64,000 bases of DNA. It comes from Haemophilus sp. (GTDB taxonomy: Bacteria > Pseudomonadota > Gammaproteobacteria > Enterobacterales > Pasteurellaceae). A model generated the notes under the pieces. It did not search any database and had not been told where the DNA came from. It was given only the letters and a program-made list of their open reading frames with translations. This document shows, piece after piece, positions 28,996 to 38,584 of the stretch (the first letter of the stretch is position 1; each line of letters begins with the position of its first letter). Both the position numbers and the translations under genes were made by a program. The stretch is from positions 1 to 64,000 of the forward strand of contig JAHZCD010000002.1 in the NCBI GenBank assembly GCA_019423025.1, written 5' to 3'.

Positions 28996-29703
28996 TTAAG
29001 CAAACTGACGAGAGTTTGCAAGAGATTGGAGTTTACGCAAAATCATGCTGAGTACCACACCATAAGCGGGAACAAACAAGACAATGCCGACAAATAATTT
29101 AAATAAGTAATCGACGAATCCAAGGCTAAACCAATGTTCTGCCATAAATGGATCACTACTTTTATAAAATGCTACACAAAAGAACATAAAGGTATCGGCA
29201 AGGGAACCAAATGTCATGGAGCTGCTCGGAGCAATCCACCAAGTTTTTAATTGACGTAAGCGGTTGAATACTAGCACATCTAATAATTGTCCGAAAACAT
29301 AAGCACAGAAGCTGGCGAACGCAATACGGAAAACAAACATATTGAATTCACTTAATGCACCTAAGCCTTGATATTGTCCATTAGAGAAAACAACCGAAAC
29401 AATATAACTCACGATAAGGGCTGGAATCATTACGATAAAGATAATCCAACGCGCTTCTTTCGCCCCAAATACACGTACCGTTAAATCGGTGGCTAAGAAA
29501 ATGAATGGGAAAGTGAGTGTGCCCCATGTGCTGTGGAATGAGAAATCATCAGCAAAACCAAGTGCGGTCAGTTTTAAATTGATTTCAAATGGAATTTGAA
29601 CGAAATAGTTACTGGCTGTGATGATGAAGATGTGAAATAAGCTTAATAAAATTAAAGCAAAACGTTTTTGTTGATCATTGAAGATCGGAGTATTAATTTT
29701 CAT
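28996..29703 (-). CDS. yhhQ: YhhQ-family queuosine precursor transporter
   Basis: YhhQ (COG1738) proteins take up the queuosine precursors preQ0 and preQ1. The 235-residue product has about six membrane helices and the family segments TLTFPFIFLATDLTVRVFG and GQLLDVLVFNRLR. It also has a Ser/Thr-rich pair SSSMTFGSLADTFMFF. AAGG lies 7 nt before the ATG, but that Shine-Dalgarno is the end of the preQ1 riboswitch, so its expression should fall when precursor is abundant. It is the first gene of a two-gene unit with the MFS transporter. Confidence 0.92.
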   Translation of the reverse strand: MKINTPIFNDQQKRFALILLSLFHIFIITASNYFVQIPFEINLKLTALGFADDFSFHSTWGTLTFPFIFLATDLTVRVFGAKEARWIIFIVMIPALIVSYIVSVVFSNGQYQGLGALSEFNMFVFRIAFASFCAYVFGQLLDVLVFNRLRQLKTWWIAPSSSMTFGSLADTFMFFCVAFYKSSDPFMAEHWFSLGFVDYLFKLFVGIVLFVPAYGVVLSMILRKLQSLANSRQFA

Positions 29704-29710
29704 TTTAAGA

Positions 29711-29746
29711 CCTTTTTAGTTAGTTAATCGGGGGTAGGGAACCCGA
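29711..29746 (-). promoter_or_regulatory. preQ1-I riboswitch controlling yhhQ
   Basis: On the minus strand, TCGGG (29746-29742) pairs with CCCGA (29732-29728) around a TTCCCTACC loop. An A-rich tail, TTAACTAACTAAAAAGG, follows and ends in the yhhQ Shine-Dalgarno. Stem, loop and tail match the compact preQ1-I fold, in which the tail docks in the stem groove and its end pairs with the loop. The ribosome-binding site would be hidden when preQ1 is bound. This agrees with control of a precursor transporter. Confidence 0.83.
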
Positions 29747-29868
29747 CATGAGAAATAAATCCGCCAAATTGGCGAGCCGTGAATAATACTAGAATTTATT
29801 GGGATTGCAAGAAAGTGCGGTCAAAAATTTAGGCATTTTATTTGTTTTATCTTTATTTTAATAACAGT

Positions 29869-29887
29869 GATAAGAATTTTCATTTAC
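29869..29887 (+). promoter_or_regulatory. Fur-box candidate before the TonB-dependent receptor
   Basis: GATAAGAATTTTCATTTAC matches the 19-bp consensus at 13 positions and lies 65 bp before the receptor start. It fits iron repression of a siderophore receptor. Confidence 0.6.
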
Positions 29888-29952
29888 ACTAAAATGATAT
29901 TGTACTAGAATTCTCAGGCATTTTTATTTCACATATGCCTGGGGAGCATTCA

Positions 29953-32208
29953 ATGTATAAAACCAATCATTTAAAAACAACATCATTCTTCGCATTAAGC
30001 ACGTTAACCATCGCGCTTTTTTCAAGCTATTCTTATGGCGAAGAGAAACTTGAGGAAATTAAAGTTACAGCAGAAAATCAGGTAAAACAATCACTTGGTT
30101 CTTCTCTTGTGACTGCAAAAGATTTAGAGAAACGCCCAGCGACAAATGATATTTCTGAAGTATTACGCACTATGCCCGGTGTGAACTTAACGGGTAACTC
30201 ATCCACAGGACAACGTGGAAATAAACGTCAAATTGATATTCGTGGCATGGGACCAGAAAATACATTGATTTTAGTGGATGGTAAACCAGTCACCTCTCGT
30301 AATGCAGAACGTTATGGTGTGCGTGGTGAACGTAATTCTCGTGGCGACAGCAACTGGGTGCCGGTTGAAGCGATTGAAAAAATTGAAGTATTACGTGGTC
30401 CTTCAGCAGCACGTTATGGTTCAGGTGCAATGGGTGGGGTGGTTAATATTATCACTAAACCTGTTACCAATGATTTACACGGTAGCTTAAGCTATTACAC
30501 CAATCAACCAGAAGACAGCGATGAAGGCGCAACGAACCGTGTCGGTTTTAATCTAAGCGGTGCGTTAATTAAAGATGTATTGCAATTCCGTTTATATGGT
30601 AACTGGAACAAAACGCAAGCGGATGAAGTTGGTATTAATGGCGATCCGGCGATTGCCGGTCGTGAAGGCGTACGTAATAAAGATATTAATGGCCGTTTAG
30701 TGTGGAATATCAATGAGAAAAATAAATTAACCTTGGATTCCGGTTTTAGCCGTCAAGGTAATATTTATAATGGTGATACACAAAATAGCTCAGCAGGGCT
30801 TTACAATAATAAAAACTATCCTGAAACCAAAACGTTGGCAGGAAGCAAAGCTGAAACCGCTCGTTTATATCGTCAGAACTATGCTTTAACCTATGAAGGT
30901 AAATTCGATCATTTTGACAATAAAACTTATATTACTTTTGATAAAACTAAAAACAGCCGTTTACCGGAATATTTAGCGGGTGGTCCAGAAGGTAGTTATT
31001 CTAGCACATCAGCTTTTAGCGATTCTATTCTTAAAAATACGCGTTTTAGTTCAGAATTCTATATCCCATTTACCTTGGGTGTAGATCATATGCTGACAGT
31101 TGGTTTTGAAGGTGCACATAGCAGTTTAGATGATGACGCTTCTATGACACAGTTACTTGGTGGACGACGAGACAAGAATACAGGGAAGGTACTTTATGAT
31201 TTGAAAGAACGCCTACCAACCGGTATCTCAAATGTACGAGGTGGTCATAGCAGTCAAACTGAATGGGCAGTATTTGTTGAAGATAATATTTCAGCAACCC
31301 AATCTACCATCTTAACGCCATCTTTGCGTTATGATTACAACACCTATTCTGGTTCTAATCTAAGTGGTGGATTAAACTTCTTACAAAGCCTCAACGATGA
31401 TTGGAGAATTAAAGGTGGGATAGCAAGAGCTTATAAAGCACCGAATCTTTATCAAACTAACCCGAATTACTTGTTGTTTACTTTAGGTCAAGGTTGTCCA
31501 ACGAATGTACCAAATAATAAAACTTGTTATTTCCAAGGTAATAGCGACATTAAACCAGAAACCAGCTGGAATAAAGAAATCGGAATTGAATATGATAAAG
31601 ACGGGCTTCTTGCTTCTGTGGCTTACTTCCGTAATGACTATCGTAACAAAATCGTGTCTGATGGTGAATTTATCGGTTTAACTAACTTAGGTAACTATGT
31701 GTATAAATGGGGTAATGCAAACCGCGCAGTGATTGAAGGTTTTGAAGGTAATCTGACATTACCATTAATCCAAGATAAATTAAACTGGGTGAATAACTTC
31801 ACTTATATGCATAAAACCAAAAATAAAGATACAGGTAACCCGCTTTCTATCGTGCCGAAATATACCTTGAACTCAAGCTTAAGTTATAAAATTACCGATA
31901 GTTTGGATGCAATGTTAACTTATACGCAATACGGTAAACAAAAATCCCGTAAAAATCCGGAAAACCGTATGGAAAATGGTAACAACACGTACGTTAATCA
32001 ACTTGCTGGCTCAGAAGATATTGGTGGCTATGCAGTTTGGGGATTAAGTGCGGGTTATAATTGGAAAGATACAATCAGCATTCGTGTTGGCGTAAGTAAC
32101 TTATTTGATAAACGCATTTATCGTTCATCAAGCAGTACAAATTACAATGCCCATACTTATAACGAACCTGGTCGTGCTTATTACGCAACAGTTAAATATT
32201 CATTTTAA
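29953..32208 (+). CDS. TonB-dependent ferric siderophore receptor (FepA/BfeA-like)
   Basis: The 751-residue precursor is an outer-membrane gated channel for a ferric catecholate siderophore. It has a signal peptide (MYKTNHLKTTSFFALSTLTI), a TonB box-like EEIKVTA and a plug domain. This plug has the FepA signatures DIRGMGPENTLILVDGKPV and VLRGPSAARYGSGAMGGVV. A 22-strand barrel ends in YSF. The ATG at 29953 has GGGGAG 7 nt upstream; an ATG at 29935 is less likely. No cognate ABC transporter genes are next to it. The ligand is inferred from the family. Confidence 0.88.
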   Translation: MYKTNHLKTTSFFALSTLTIALFSSYSYGEEKLEEIKVTAENQVKQSLGSSLVTAKDLEKRPATNDISEVLRTMPGVNLTGNSSTGQRGNKRQIDIRGMGPENTLILVDGKPVTSRNAERYGVRGERNSRGDSNWVPVEAIEKIEVLRGPSAARYGSGAMGGVVNIITKPVTNDLHGSLSYYTNQPEDSDEGATNRVGFNLSGALIKDVLQFRLYGNWNKTQADEVGINGDPAIAGREGVRNKDINGRLVWNINEKNKLTLDSGFSRQGNIYNGDTQNSSAGLYNNKNYPETKTLAGSKAETARLYRQNYALTYEGKFDHFDNKTYITFDKTKNSRLPEYLAGGPEGSYSSTSAFSDSILKNTRFSSEFYIPFTLGVDHMLTVGFEGAHSSLDDDASMTQLLGGRRDKNTGKVLYDLKERLPTGISNVRGGHSSQTEWAVFVEDNISATQSTILTPSLRYDYNTYSGSNLSGGLNFLQSLNDDWRIKGGIARAYKAPNLYQTNPNYLLFTLGQGCPTNVPNNKTCYFQGNSDIKPETSWNKEIGIEYDKDGLLASVAYFRNDYRNKIVSDGEFIGLTNLGNYVYKWGNANRAVIEGFEGNLTLPLIQDKLNWVNNFTYMHKTKNKDTGNPLSIVPKYTLNSSLSYKITDSLDAMLTYTQYGKQKSRKNPENRMENGNNTYVNQLAGSEDIGGYAVWGLSAGYNWKDTISIRVGVSNLFDKRIYRSSSSTNYNAHTYNEPGRAYYATVKYSF

Positions 32209-32228
32209 TTGAGTATTTAGAAATGATA

Positions 32229-32262
32229 AAAAAAGTGCGGTCGATTTTGACCGCACTTTTTT
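32229..32262. terminator. USS-pair terminator after the TonB receptor
   Basis: Inverted uptake sequences around a 5-nt loop with A and T runs on both sides, 20 nt past the receptor stop. Confidence 0.85.
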
Positions 32263-32300
32263 ATTGATTGAATTTGAAAAATGGTGAATTTCAGGTAATA

Positions 32301-32325
32301 AAAAACCCTGCATAAGCAGGGTTCT
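32301..32325 (-). terminator. rpmE terminator
   Basis: On the minus strand AACCCTGC and GCAGGGTT pair around TTAT and are followed by TTTTTATT. It ends the rpmE transcript. Confidence 0.85.
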
Positions 32326-32340
32326 TCACACAGATTCAAA

Positions 32341-32553
32341 TTATTTTGTACCTGGGATTTTGAAACGGCTGTTAAAGCGTTCAACACGACCACCAGTATC
32401 AACAACACGTTGTTTACCAGTATAGAATGGGTGGCAGCTACCGCACACATCAAGGTTGATGTCTTTGCCTAAAGTTGAACGAGTTTTGATCACGTTACCG
32501 CAAGAACAAGTTGCAGTGATCTCTTTATATTCTGGATGAATACCTTGTTTCAT
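32341..32553 (-). CDS. rpmE: 50S ribosomal protein L31 (zinc-binding type)
   Basis: The 70-residue product begins [13 protein letters not shown]. It has four zinc ligands (C16, C18, C37, C40 in CSCGN and [14 protein letters not shown]), as in the Zn-dependent form used when zinc is plentiful. A short upstream extension from 32565 is unlikely; GAGG lies 7 nt before the ATG at 32553. It is divergent from mutY. Confidence 0.95.
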   Translation of the reverse strand: MKQGIHPEYKEITATCSCGNVIKTRSTLGKDINLDVCGSCHPFYTGKQRVVDTGGRVERFNSRFKIPGTK

Positions 32554-32746
32554 AGAAAACCTCAAATTGAAGCCACGCCGCTATAAATGCTTTCCACTTA
32601 CACCGCGTGAGTTAATAATCGCCGACAATCCGGCACCAAATAGACTGCGAATTATACTGAAAAAATCAAATTGATCAAGAGGTGTGCTTTAGTGATAGAA
32701 TCATCGCAAAATTTTTGCTTATTTTTGACCGCACTTTAGAAAAGTT

Positions 32747-33865
32747 ATGTTAGCCCAATCCTCTGTTGATGCCCCTTTTGCTCATTCCGTTTTACAATGG
32801 TATGAAAAGTTTGGGCGTAAAAATTTGCCTTGGCAGCAAAATAAAACTCTTTATGGTGTTTGGCTTTCCGAAGTGATGTTACAACAAACCCAAGTTTCTA
32901 CTGTTATTCCTTATTTTGAGCGATTTATTAAAACCTTTCCTAATGTGACCGCACTGGCTAATGCATCGCAAGATGAAGTATTGCATTTGTGGACGGGACT
33001 AGGTTATTACGCTCGAGCAAGAAATTTACATAAAGCTGCTCAAACTATCAGAGATGAATATCAAGGCGAGTTTCCTACACAATTTGATCAAGTTTGGGCA
33101 TTAACGGGCGTGGGGCGATCGACGGCTGGTGCAATACTATCTTCTGTACAAAATCAACCGTATCCAATTTTAGACGGCAATGTGAAACGCGTTCTTTCTC
33201 GTTATTTTGCTGTTGAGGGCTGGCCTGGCGAAAAGAAAGTCGAAAATCAATTATGGCAGTTGAGTGAGCAGGTTACACCAACAACGAGAGTCGCTGAGTT
33301 TAATCAAGCGATGATGGATATCGGTTCGGCGATTTGTACCCGAACAAAACCTAAATGTGATCTTTGTCCTCTAAGTAACGATTGTTTAGCTAATAAACTC
33401 GAAAAGTGGACAGCATTTCCTGGAAAGAAACCCAAAAAATCGTTGCCAGAAAAGCAGAGCTATTTTTTGATTTTATCTTATCAAGGGAAAGTCTGGTTGG
33501 AACAGCGTGAAAGCAAAGGCTTATGGGGCGGATTGTATTGTTTCCCACAGTTTGATGATAAACAAACATTATTGAATTATCTGAAAGAGCAAGGGATTAC
33601 CGAGTATCAAGAATGGGTAACTTTCCGTCATACGTTTAGCCATTTTCACTTAGACATTTATCCTATTTATGTTGAAGTTGATCGAAAATCTGAAGAGGAC
33701 GATCGTTCAGATTGGAAAAAATTGCCAGAAAAAGGAAAAGAATCTCGATCTGGTCTATTAAGTGCGGTCAAATATTGGTATGATCCAACGTCACCTGAAC
33801 AGATCGGGTTAGCTCAGCCTGTGAAAAATTTATTAACGCAATTTGTAAGGAATTATTATGGCTAG
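32747..33865 (+). CDS. mutY: Adenine DNA glycosylase MutY
   Basis: MutY removes adenine paired with 8-oxoguanine. The 372-residue product has the helix-hairpin-helix region ([15 protein letters not shown]) and the catalytic LPWQQN region. Its FeS-cluster cysteines are in [23 protein letters not shown]-like C-terminal domain recognises 8-oxoG. Its length is usual. The ATG at 32747 lies 16 nt after a USS, with only a weak Shine-Dalgarno. It overlaps yggX by 8 nt and runs in the conserved mutY-yggX-mltC operon. Confidence 0.95.
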   Translation: MLAQSSVDAPFAHSVLQWYEKFGRKNLPWQQNKTLYGVWLSEVMLQQTQVSTVIPYFERFIKTFPNVTALANASQDEVLHLWTGLGYYARARNLHKAAQTIRDEYQGEFPTQFDQVWALTGVGRSTAGAILSSVQNQPYPILDGNVKRVLSRYFAVEGWPGEKKVENQLWQLSEQVTPTTRVAEFNQAMMDIGSAICTRTKPKCDLCPLSNDCLANKLEKWTAFPGKKPKKSLPEKQSYFLILSYQGKVWLEQRESKGLWGGLYCFPQFDDKQTLLNYLKEQGITEYQEWVTFRHTFSHFHLDIYPIYVEVDRKSEEDDRSDWKKLPEKGKESRSGLLSAVKYWYDPTSPEQIGLAQPVKNLLTQFVRNYYG

Positions 33866-34130
33866 AACCGTTTTTTGCGAATATTTGAAAAAAGATGCAG
33901 AAGGGTTGGATTTTCAACTGTATCCCGGTGAATTAGGTAAACGTATTTTTAATTCAATTAGTAAACAAGCATGGGGCGAATGGATCAAAAAACAAACCAT
34001 GTTAGTGAACGAGAAAAAACTCAATATGATGAATGCTGAACATCGTAAATTATTAGAAGAAGAAATGGTGAATTTCTTATTTGAAGGCAAAGATGTACAT
34101 ATTGAAGGTTACGTTCCCCCATCTAAATAA
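33858..34130 (+). CDS. yggX: Probable Fe(2+)-trafficking protein YggX
   Basis: YggX protects FeS clusters and handles labile iron during oxidative stress. The 90-residue product starts [19 protein letters not shown] (with Cys7) and ends with an acidic-basic helix and GYVPPSK, matching the family. AAGGA precedes the ATG, which lies inside the mutY 3' end. The pairing with the FeS enzyme MutY is functionally sensible. Confidence 0.95.
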   Translation: MARTVFCEYLKKDAEGLDFQLYPGELGKRIFNSISKQAWGEWIKKQTMLVNEKKLNMMNAEHRKLLEEEMVNFLFEGKDVHIEGYVPPSK

Positions 34131-34139
34131 CAAAAGATT

Positions 34140-35219
34140 ATGAAAAAGTATTTATTATTGGCGCTACTTCCGCTTTTATATGCTTGTAGTGACTCGCCAA
34201 CCCATCGACGTGGCATTAATTATGACGAAGTGTTTTCGAAAGACACACAAGGGTTAGATATTTTAACGGGTCAATTCTCCCATAATATCGATCGTATTTG
34301 GGGGGTAAATGAGCTCTTAGTCGCGAGCCGTAAAGACTACGTAAAATACACAGACTCTTTCTATACGCGTAGCCACGTAAGCTTTGATGAAGGTACGATT
34401 ATTGTTGAAACTCAACAAGATCTTAATCGCTTACACAACGCGATTGTCCATACTTTATTGATGGGCTCAGATGCGAAAGGTATCGACTTATTCGCTTCTG
34501 GTGATGTACCGATTAGTACGCGTCCTTTCTTATTAGGTCAGGTCGTGGATAATAATGGTCAGCAAATTGCTAACCAAGTGATTGCAAGTAACTTTGCGAC
34601 TTATTTAATCCAAAATAAATTACAAACTCGCCGTTTACAAAATGGTAACACCGTACAATTTGTGGTGATCTCCATGATTGCAAACCACGTTGAAGTGCGT
34701 GCACAAAAATATATTCCATTAGTCCGTAAAGCTGCAGAACGCTATGGCATTGATGAAAGCTTGATTTTAGGTATTATGCAAACAGAATCTAGCTTCAACC
34801 CGTATGCGATAAGTTATGCGAATGCAATCGGCTTAATGCAAGTGGTACCAAGCACAGCAGGTCGTGATGTATTTGCGATGAAAGGTAAAGGTGGACAACC
34901 ATCTGCGCGTTACCTTTATGATCCTGCAAATAACATTGATGCGGGGGTTTCTTACTTATGGATTCTGCAAAATCAATATTTAGATGGTATTACAAACCCT
35001 ACCTCTAAACGTTTTGCAATGATTTCTGCCTACAACAGTGGTGCAGGTGCAGTATTACGTGTATTCGATGAGGATAAAGATGAGGCGATCTATAAGATCA
35101 ATCAGATGTATCCTGAACAAGTATATCGCATCTTAACTACAGCACATCCATCGTCACAAGCAAGAAACTACTTGTTGAAAGTGGATGCAGCTCAGAAGAA
35201 ATTCCGTGTAAGACGATAA
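34140..35219 (+). CDS. mltC: Membrane-bound lytic murein transglycosylase C
   Basis: MltC is an outer-membrane lipoprotein that cleaves peptidoglycan glycan chains. The 359-residue precursor has a lipobox (LYAC, Cys16). It also has the SLT catalytic region [30 protein letters not shown] with the active Glu, followed by the AYNSGAGAV motif. It is the third gene of mutY-yggX-mltC, 9 nt after yggX. Confidence 0.94.
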   Translation: MKKYLLLALLPLLYACSDSPTHRRGINYDEVFSKDTQGLDILTGQFSHNIDRIWGVNELLVASRKDYVKYTDSFYTRSHVSFDEGTIIVETQQDLNRLHNAIVHTLLMGSDAKGIDLFASGDVPISTRPFLLGQVVDNNGQQIANQVIASNFATYLIQNKLQTRRLQNGNTVQFVVISMIANHVEVRAQKYIPLVRKAAERYGIDESLILGIMQTESSFNPYAISYANAIGLMQVVPSTAGRDVFAMKGKGGQPSARYLYDPANNIDAGVSYLWILQNQYLDGITNPTSKRFAMISAYNSGAGAVLRVFDEDKDEAIYKINQMYPEQVYRILTTAHPSSQARNYLLKVDAAQKKFRVRR

Positions 35220-35238
35220 TTTCAGAAATTAAATACCA

Positions 35239-35274
35239 TGCCCGAAAGACTTTTCTCTCGGGCATTATTTTTTC
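35239..35274 (+). terminator. mutY-yggX-mltC terminator
   Basis: TGCCCGA and TCGGGCA pair around an AAGACTTTTCTC loop, with ATTATTTTTT after it. Confidence 0.85.
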
Positions 35275-35387
35275 TATAAAGTGCGGTTATTTTTAGTTGA
35301 GTTTTTCAAAATACGTTCTTTTTATAGACGTTTTGGTTATTAACCATTCAAATACACTAAATTTTTCACTTTTTTTGAATTTAATTG

Positions 35388-35416
35388 TTGACCGATACCC
35401 GAAAAAATAGTTTAAT
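35388..35416 (+). promoter_or_regulatory. Promoter of the tRNA-Phe/tRNA-Asn unit
   Basis: TTGACC (35388-35393), 17 bp, TTTAAT (35411-35416). It lies 37 bp before tRNA-Phe and followed by TACGCTCC, a GC-rich stretch typical of stable-RNA promoters. Confidence 0.75.
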
Positions 35417-35452
35417 ACGCTCCGTTGTCAGGCAGTAGCCAATAACGATAAC

Positions 35453-35528
35453 GCCTCGATAGCTCAGTCGGTAGAGCAGGGGATTGAAAATCCCCGTGTC
35501 GGTGGTTCGATTCCGCCTCGAGGCACCA
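35453..35528 (+). tRNA. tRNA-Phe (anticodon GAA)
   Basis: Cloverleaf with acceptor GCCTCGA / TCGAGGC, then A and encoded CCA. The anticodon stem-loop GGGGATTGAAAATCCCC reads GAA. It lies 2 nt before tRNA-Asn, sharing its promoter. Confidence 0.96.
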
Positions 35529-35530
35529 TT

Positions 35531-35606
35531 TCCTCCTTAGTTCAGTCGGTAGAACGGTGGACTGTTAATCCATATGTCGCAGGTTCGAGTCCCGCAGGAG
35601 GAGCCA
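35531..35606 (+). tRNA. tRNA-Asn (anticodon GTT)
   Basis: Acceptor TCCTCCT pairs with AGGAGGA, then G and CCA. The anticodon loop CTGTTAA gives GTT. A terminator follows 10 nt later. Confidence 0.96.
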
Positions 35607-35616
35607 AATTCTAAGA

Positions 35617-35646
35617 AGCCGCTAAAGCAATTTAGCGGCTTTTTGC
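35617..35646 (+). terminator. tRNA unit terminator
   Basis: AGCCGCTAAA and TTTAGCGGCT form a perfect 10-bp stem with a GCAA tetraloop and T run. Confidence 0.92.
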
Positions 35647-35758
35647 TTTTTAGAATTCAGCATTATTCTGTTGTTTTCCTCTCTTTAAAATTTGCTCAAA
35701 TTTCTCACCGCAGTTTTTTGATCTAGATAAATATTTATGTAAAAAAGTTACATAAAAT

Positions 35759-35774
35759 TGTTAGTGAGATCACA
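35759..35774 (+). promoter_or_regulatory. CRP-like site upstream of sdaC
   Basis: TGTTA-N6-TCACA matches the CRP half-sites at 9 of 10 positions. It lies about 120 bp before sdaC, fitting catabolite control of serine use. Confidence 0.5.
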
Positions 35775-35892
35775 CTTTATTATTTTGCACTTTGCAATCA
35801 ATCCCTAATCTCATCATAATGCAGCCACTAATTTAATGAATAAATAGTCATTAAATAAACGATTTTATAATTTTAACTTTAGAGGGTGATGT

Positions 35893-37131
35893 ATGGACAC
35901 TACAACTAATAAAAAATGGAATAAATTTGATACAGCTTGGGTATTAAACTTATTTGGAACTGCGGTGGGCGCAGGGGTATTATTTTTACCAATCAATGCA
36001 GGGATGGGCGGTTTTTGGCCTTTGGTTGTGATGGCGATTTTAGTCGGACCGATGACATATTTTGCACATCGTGGCTTGGCTTATTTCGTCTTGTCTTCTT
36101 CTAAGCCAGGCAGTGATATTACCGAAGTAGTAGAAGAGCATTTCGGTCCAACTGCAGGGAAATTGATTACCTTATTATATTTCTTTGCGATCTTCCCAAT
36201 TTTATTGATTTATGGAAACGGGATCACCAATACGGTTGATTCTTTTATCATCAACCAATTAGGCATGCCTTCACCAAACCGTGTTATTCTTTCTTTTGTA
36301 TTGATTGCGATCTTGATTTCGGTAATGTTATTCAGTGAAAAAGTAATGTTAAAAATCACCGAATTACTGGTTTATCCATTGGTGTTGATTCTCTTTGCGC
36401 TATCGATTTATCTTATTCCGCAATGGAATGCTTCAATGCTTTATGAACTTCCGACGGCTGGTGGCTTTATCACGACATTGTGGTTAACTATCCCCGTCTT
36501 GGTTTTCTCTTTTAACCATTCTCCGGCAATTTCTTCTTTCACGCTTTCTCAACAACGTGAATATAAAGATTTTAATACAACGGAATATCATATCGGTCGT
36601 ACAGAAAAAGGGACTTCAACCGTATTACTGTTCTTTGTGATGTTCTTTGTATTTAGCTGTGTATTAACCTTAACACCAGCGGAGTTATTAGAAGCAAAAG
36701 CACAAAATATTAGTATCTTGTCGTATCTTGCGAACAAATTTGATAATCCATACATTTCTTATTTCGCACCATTAGTGGCTTTCTTCGCGATTACAAGCTC
36801 ATTCTTTGGCCATTATTTAGGAGCACGTGAAGGTTTAGAAGGTTTATACCTCAAAATGAAAGGTGAAAGTGTGAATCGTAAAAAATTAAATTACGGTACT
36901 GCAGTGTTCTTCTTATTGACTTTATGGGGTGTAGCGATCATTAATCCAAGTATTTTAGGTTTGATCGAATCCCTTGGCGGCCCAATTATTGCGATGATCC
37001 TTTTCATTATGCCTATGTATGCAATTCGCAATGTTCCAGCAATGAAACGCTATCAAGGTTGTTTTAGTAATGTATTTGTTACAGTTATGGGATTAATTGC
37101 TATCTCCGCGGTCGTATATGGATTATTATAA
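35893..37131 (+). CDS. sdaC: L-serine/H+ symporter SdaC
   Basis: SdaC (HAAAP family) imports serine. The 412-residue product has about 11 membrane helices and an N-terminal core, [20 protein letters not shown] conserved loop, [17 protein letters not shown], is typical of the family. AGAGGGTGATGT precedes the ATG. It lies 35 nt before sdaA, forming the uptake-and-deamination pair known in gamma-proteobacteria. Confidence 0.94.
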   Translation: MDTTTNKKWNKFDTAWVLNLFGTAVGAGVLFLPINAGMGGFWPLVVMAILVGPMTYFAHRGLAYFVLSSSKPGSDITEVVEEHFGPTAGKLITLLYFFAIFPILLIYGNGITNTVDSFIINQLGMPSPNRVILSFVLIAILISVMLFSEKVMLKITELLVYPLVLILFALSIYLIPQWNASMLYELPTAGGFITTLWLTIPVLVFSFNHSPAISSFTLSQQREYKDFNTTEYHIGRTEKGTSTVLLFFVMFFVFSCVLTLTPAELLEAKAQNISILSYLANKFDNPYISYFAPLVAFFAITSSFFGHYLGAREGLEGLYLKMKGESVNRKKLNYGTAVFFLLTLWGVAIINPSILGLIESLGGPIIAMILFIMPMYAIRNVPAMKRYQGCFSNVFVTVMGLIAISAVVYGLL

Positions 37132-37166
37132 GCGGCTTTTTAGTTTAGCTTAGGATTTAAAATAAT

Positions 37167-38537
37167 ATGATTAGTGTATTTGATATGTTTAAAGTGGGAG
37201 TTGGGCCATCCAGCTCCCATACTGTCGGCCCGATGAAAGCAGGCAAGCAGTTTATTGACGATTTAATCGAGCAAGGTAAATTTGATGCTGTTGCAACCTT
37301 GCATGTTGATGTGTATGGCTCTCTCTCAATGACAGGGCATGGTCATAATACAGATATTGCGATCATTATGGGATTGGCTGGTTATCTACCGCATGATGTG
37401 GATATTGATTTAATCCCAACCTTTATCGAACAGGTTAAACAAACCAAAAAACTGTCGATTGCACAGGGCAAAAAAACGGTTAATTTCGATTGGGATGCCA
37501 ATATGGTATTCCATAATTCCTTTTTATCATTGCATGAAAACGGTATGACCATTACTGCATTAGATGCTGATCGTAATGTGCTTTACCGTCAAACCTATTA
37601 CTCTATTGGTGGTGGCTTTATCGTGGATGAGGCGCATTTTGGTCAAGAGGAAGAAAATCCGGTGACTGTGCCGTATCCTTATCAACATGCTGAAGATATT
37701 TTGAAACATTGTCAGGAGAGTGGCTTAATGCTCTCAACCGTGATGATGAAAAATGAATTAGCATTGCGTGATAAAAAAGAGGTTGAAGCACATTTACAGA
37801 ATGTTTGGAAAACCATGAAAGATTGTATTGAACATGGTATTAAAACAGAAGGGGTGTTACCAGGGCCATTAAAAGTTGCCCGTCGTGCGCCATCACTTTA
37901 TCGTCTCTTGGAGGCGAATAGCGGCCGTTTAGCCCATGACCCAATGTATGTGATCGACTGGGTGAATATGTTTGCCCTTGCGGTAAATGAAGAGAATGCG
38001 GCAGGTGGTCGCGTCGTAACAGCACCAACTAATGGTGCGTGTGGTATTGTGCCGGCGGTACTTTCTTATTATGAAAAATTTGTCGCACCTTTAACGCCTG
38101 AAGTCATTGAACGCTACTTATTAGCAGCAGGTATGATTGGTTCTCTTTATAAGATGAATGCATCTATTTCGGGGGCTGAGGTTGGTTGTCAAGGTGAAGT
38201 GGGCGTGGCATGTTCAATGGCTGCCGCAGGTTTAACTGAAATCTTAGGTGGTACACCAGTACAAGTGTGTATCGCAGCTGAAATTGCGATGGAACATAAT
38301 CTGGGCTTAACTTGCGACCCGGTTGGTGGCCAAGTGCAAGTACCTTGTATTGAACGTAATGCGATTGCTTCGGTGAAAGCGATTAACTCTAGCCGTATGG
38401 CATTACGCCGAACCACGAATCCTCGCGTAACCTTGGATAAAGTGATCGAAACCATGTATGAAACAGGTAAAGACATGAATGCCAAATATCGCGAAACATC
38501 GAAAGGTGGCTTAGCGGTGAAAGTAGTGTGTTCTTAA
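37167..38537 (+). CDS. sdaA: L-serine dehydratase (single chain)
   Basis: The enzyme converts L-serine to pyruvate and ammonia with a [4Fe-4S] cluster. The 456-residue product has the N-terminal domain with [15 protein letters not shown]. Cysteines in [28 protein letters not shown] and [18 protein letters not shown] hold the cluster. Length matches E. coli SdaA. With sdaC it supplies pyruvate from external serine. Confidence 0.95.
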   Translation: MISVFDMFKVGVGPSSSHTVGPMKAGKQFIDDLIEQGKFDAVATLHVDVYGSLSMTGHGHNTDIAIIMGLAGYLPHDVDIDLIPTFIEQVKQTKKLSIAQGKKTVNFDWDANMVFHNSFLSLHENGMTITALDADRNVLYRQTYYSIGGGFIVDEAHFGQEEENPVTVPYPYQHAEDILKHCQESGLMLSTVMMKNELALRDKKEVEAHLQNVWKTMKDCIEHGIKTEGVLPGPLKVARRAPSLYRLLEANSGRLAHDPMYVIDWVNMFALAVNEENAAGGRVVTAPTNGACGIVPAVLSYYEKFVAPLTPEVIERYLLAAGMIGSLYKMNASISGAEVGCQGEVGVACSMAAAGLTEILGGTPVQVCIAAEIAMEHNLGLTCDPVGGQVQVPCIERNAIASVKAINSSRMALRRTTNPRVTLDKVIETMYETGKDMNAKYRETSKGGLAVKVVCS

Positions 38538-38553
38538 GATTTCATTGATAATA

Positions 38554-38584
38554 AAAGAGCGGTCATTTTTGACCGCTCTTTTTT
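38554..38584. terminator. Bidirectional terminator after sdaA
   Basis: AAAAGAGCGGTCA and TGACCGCTCTTTT form a hairpin. It is a near-USS (AGAGCGGT rather than AAGTGCGGT) between converging sdaA and the phosphoesterase gene. Confidence 0.85.

Noticed and set aside
32217..32453. 78-residue minus-strand frame over rpmE
   Set aside because: It crosses the terminators and the rpmE frame, and lacks a start site. L31 is the real gene.
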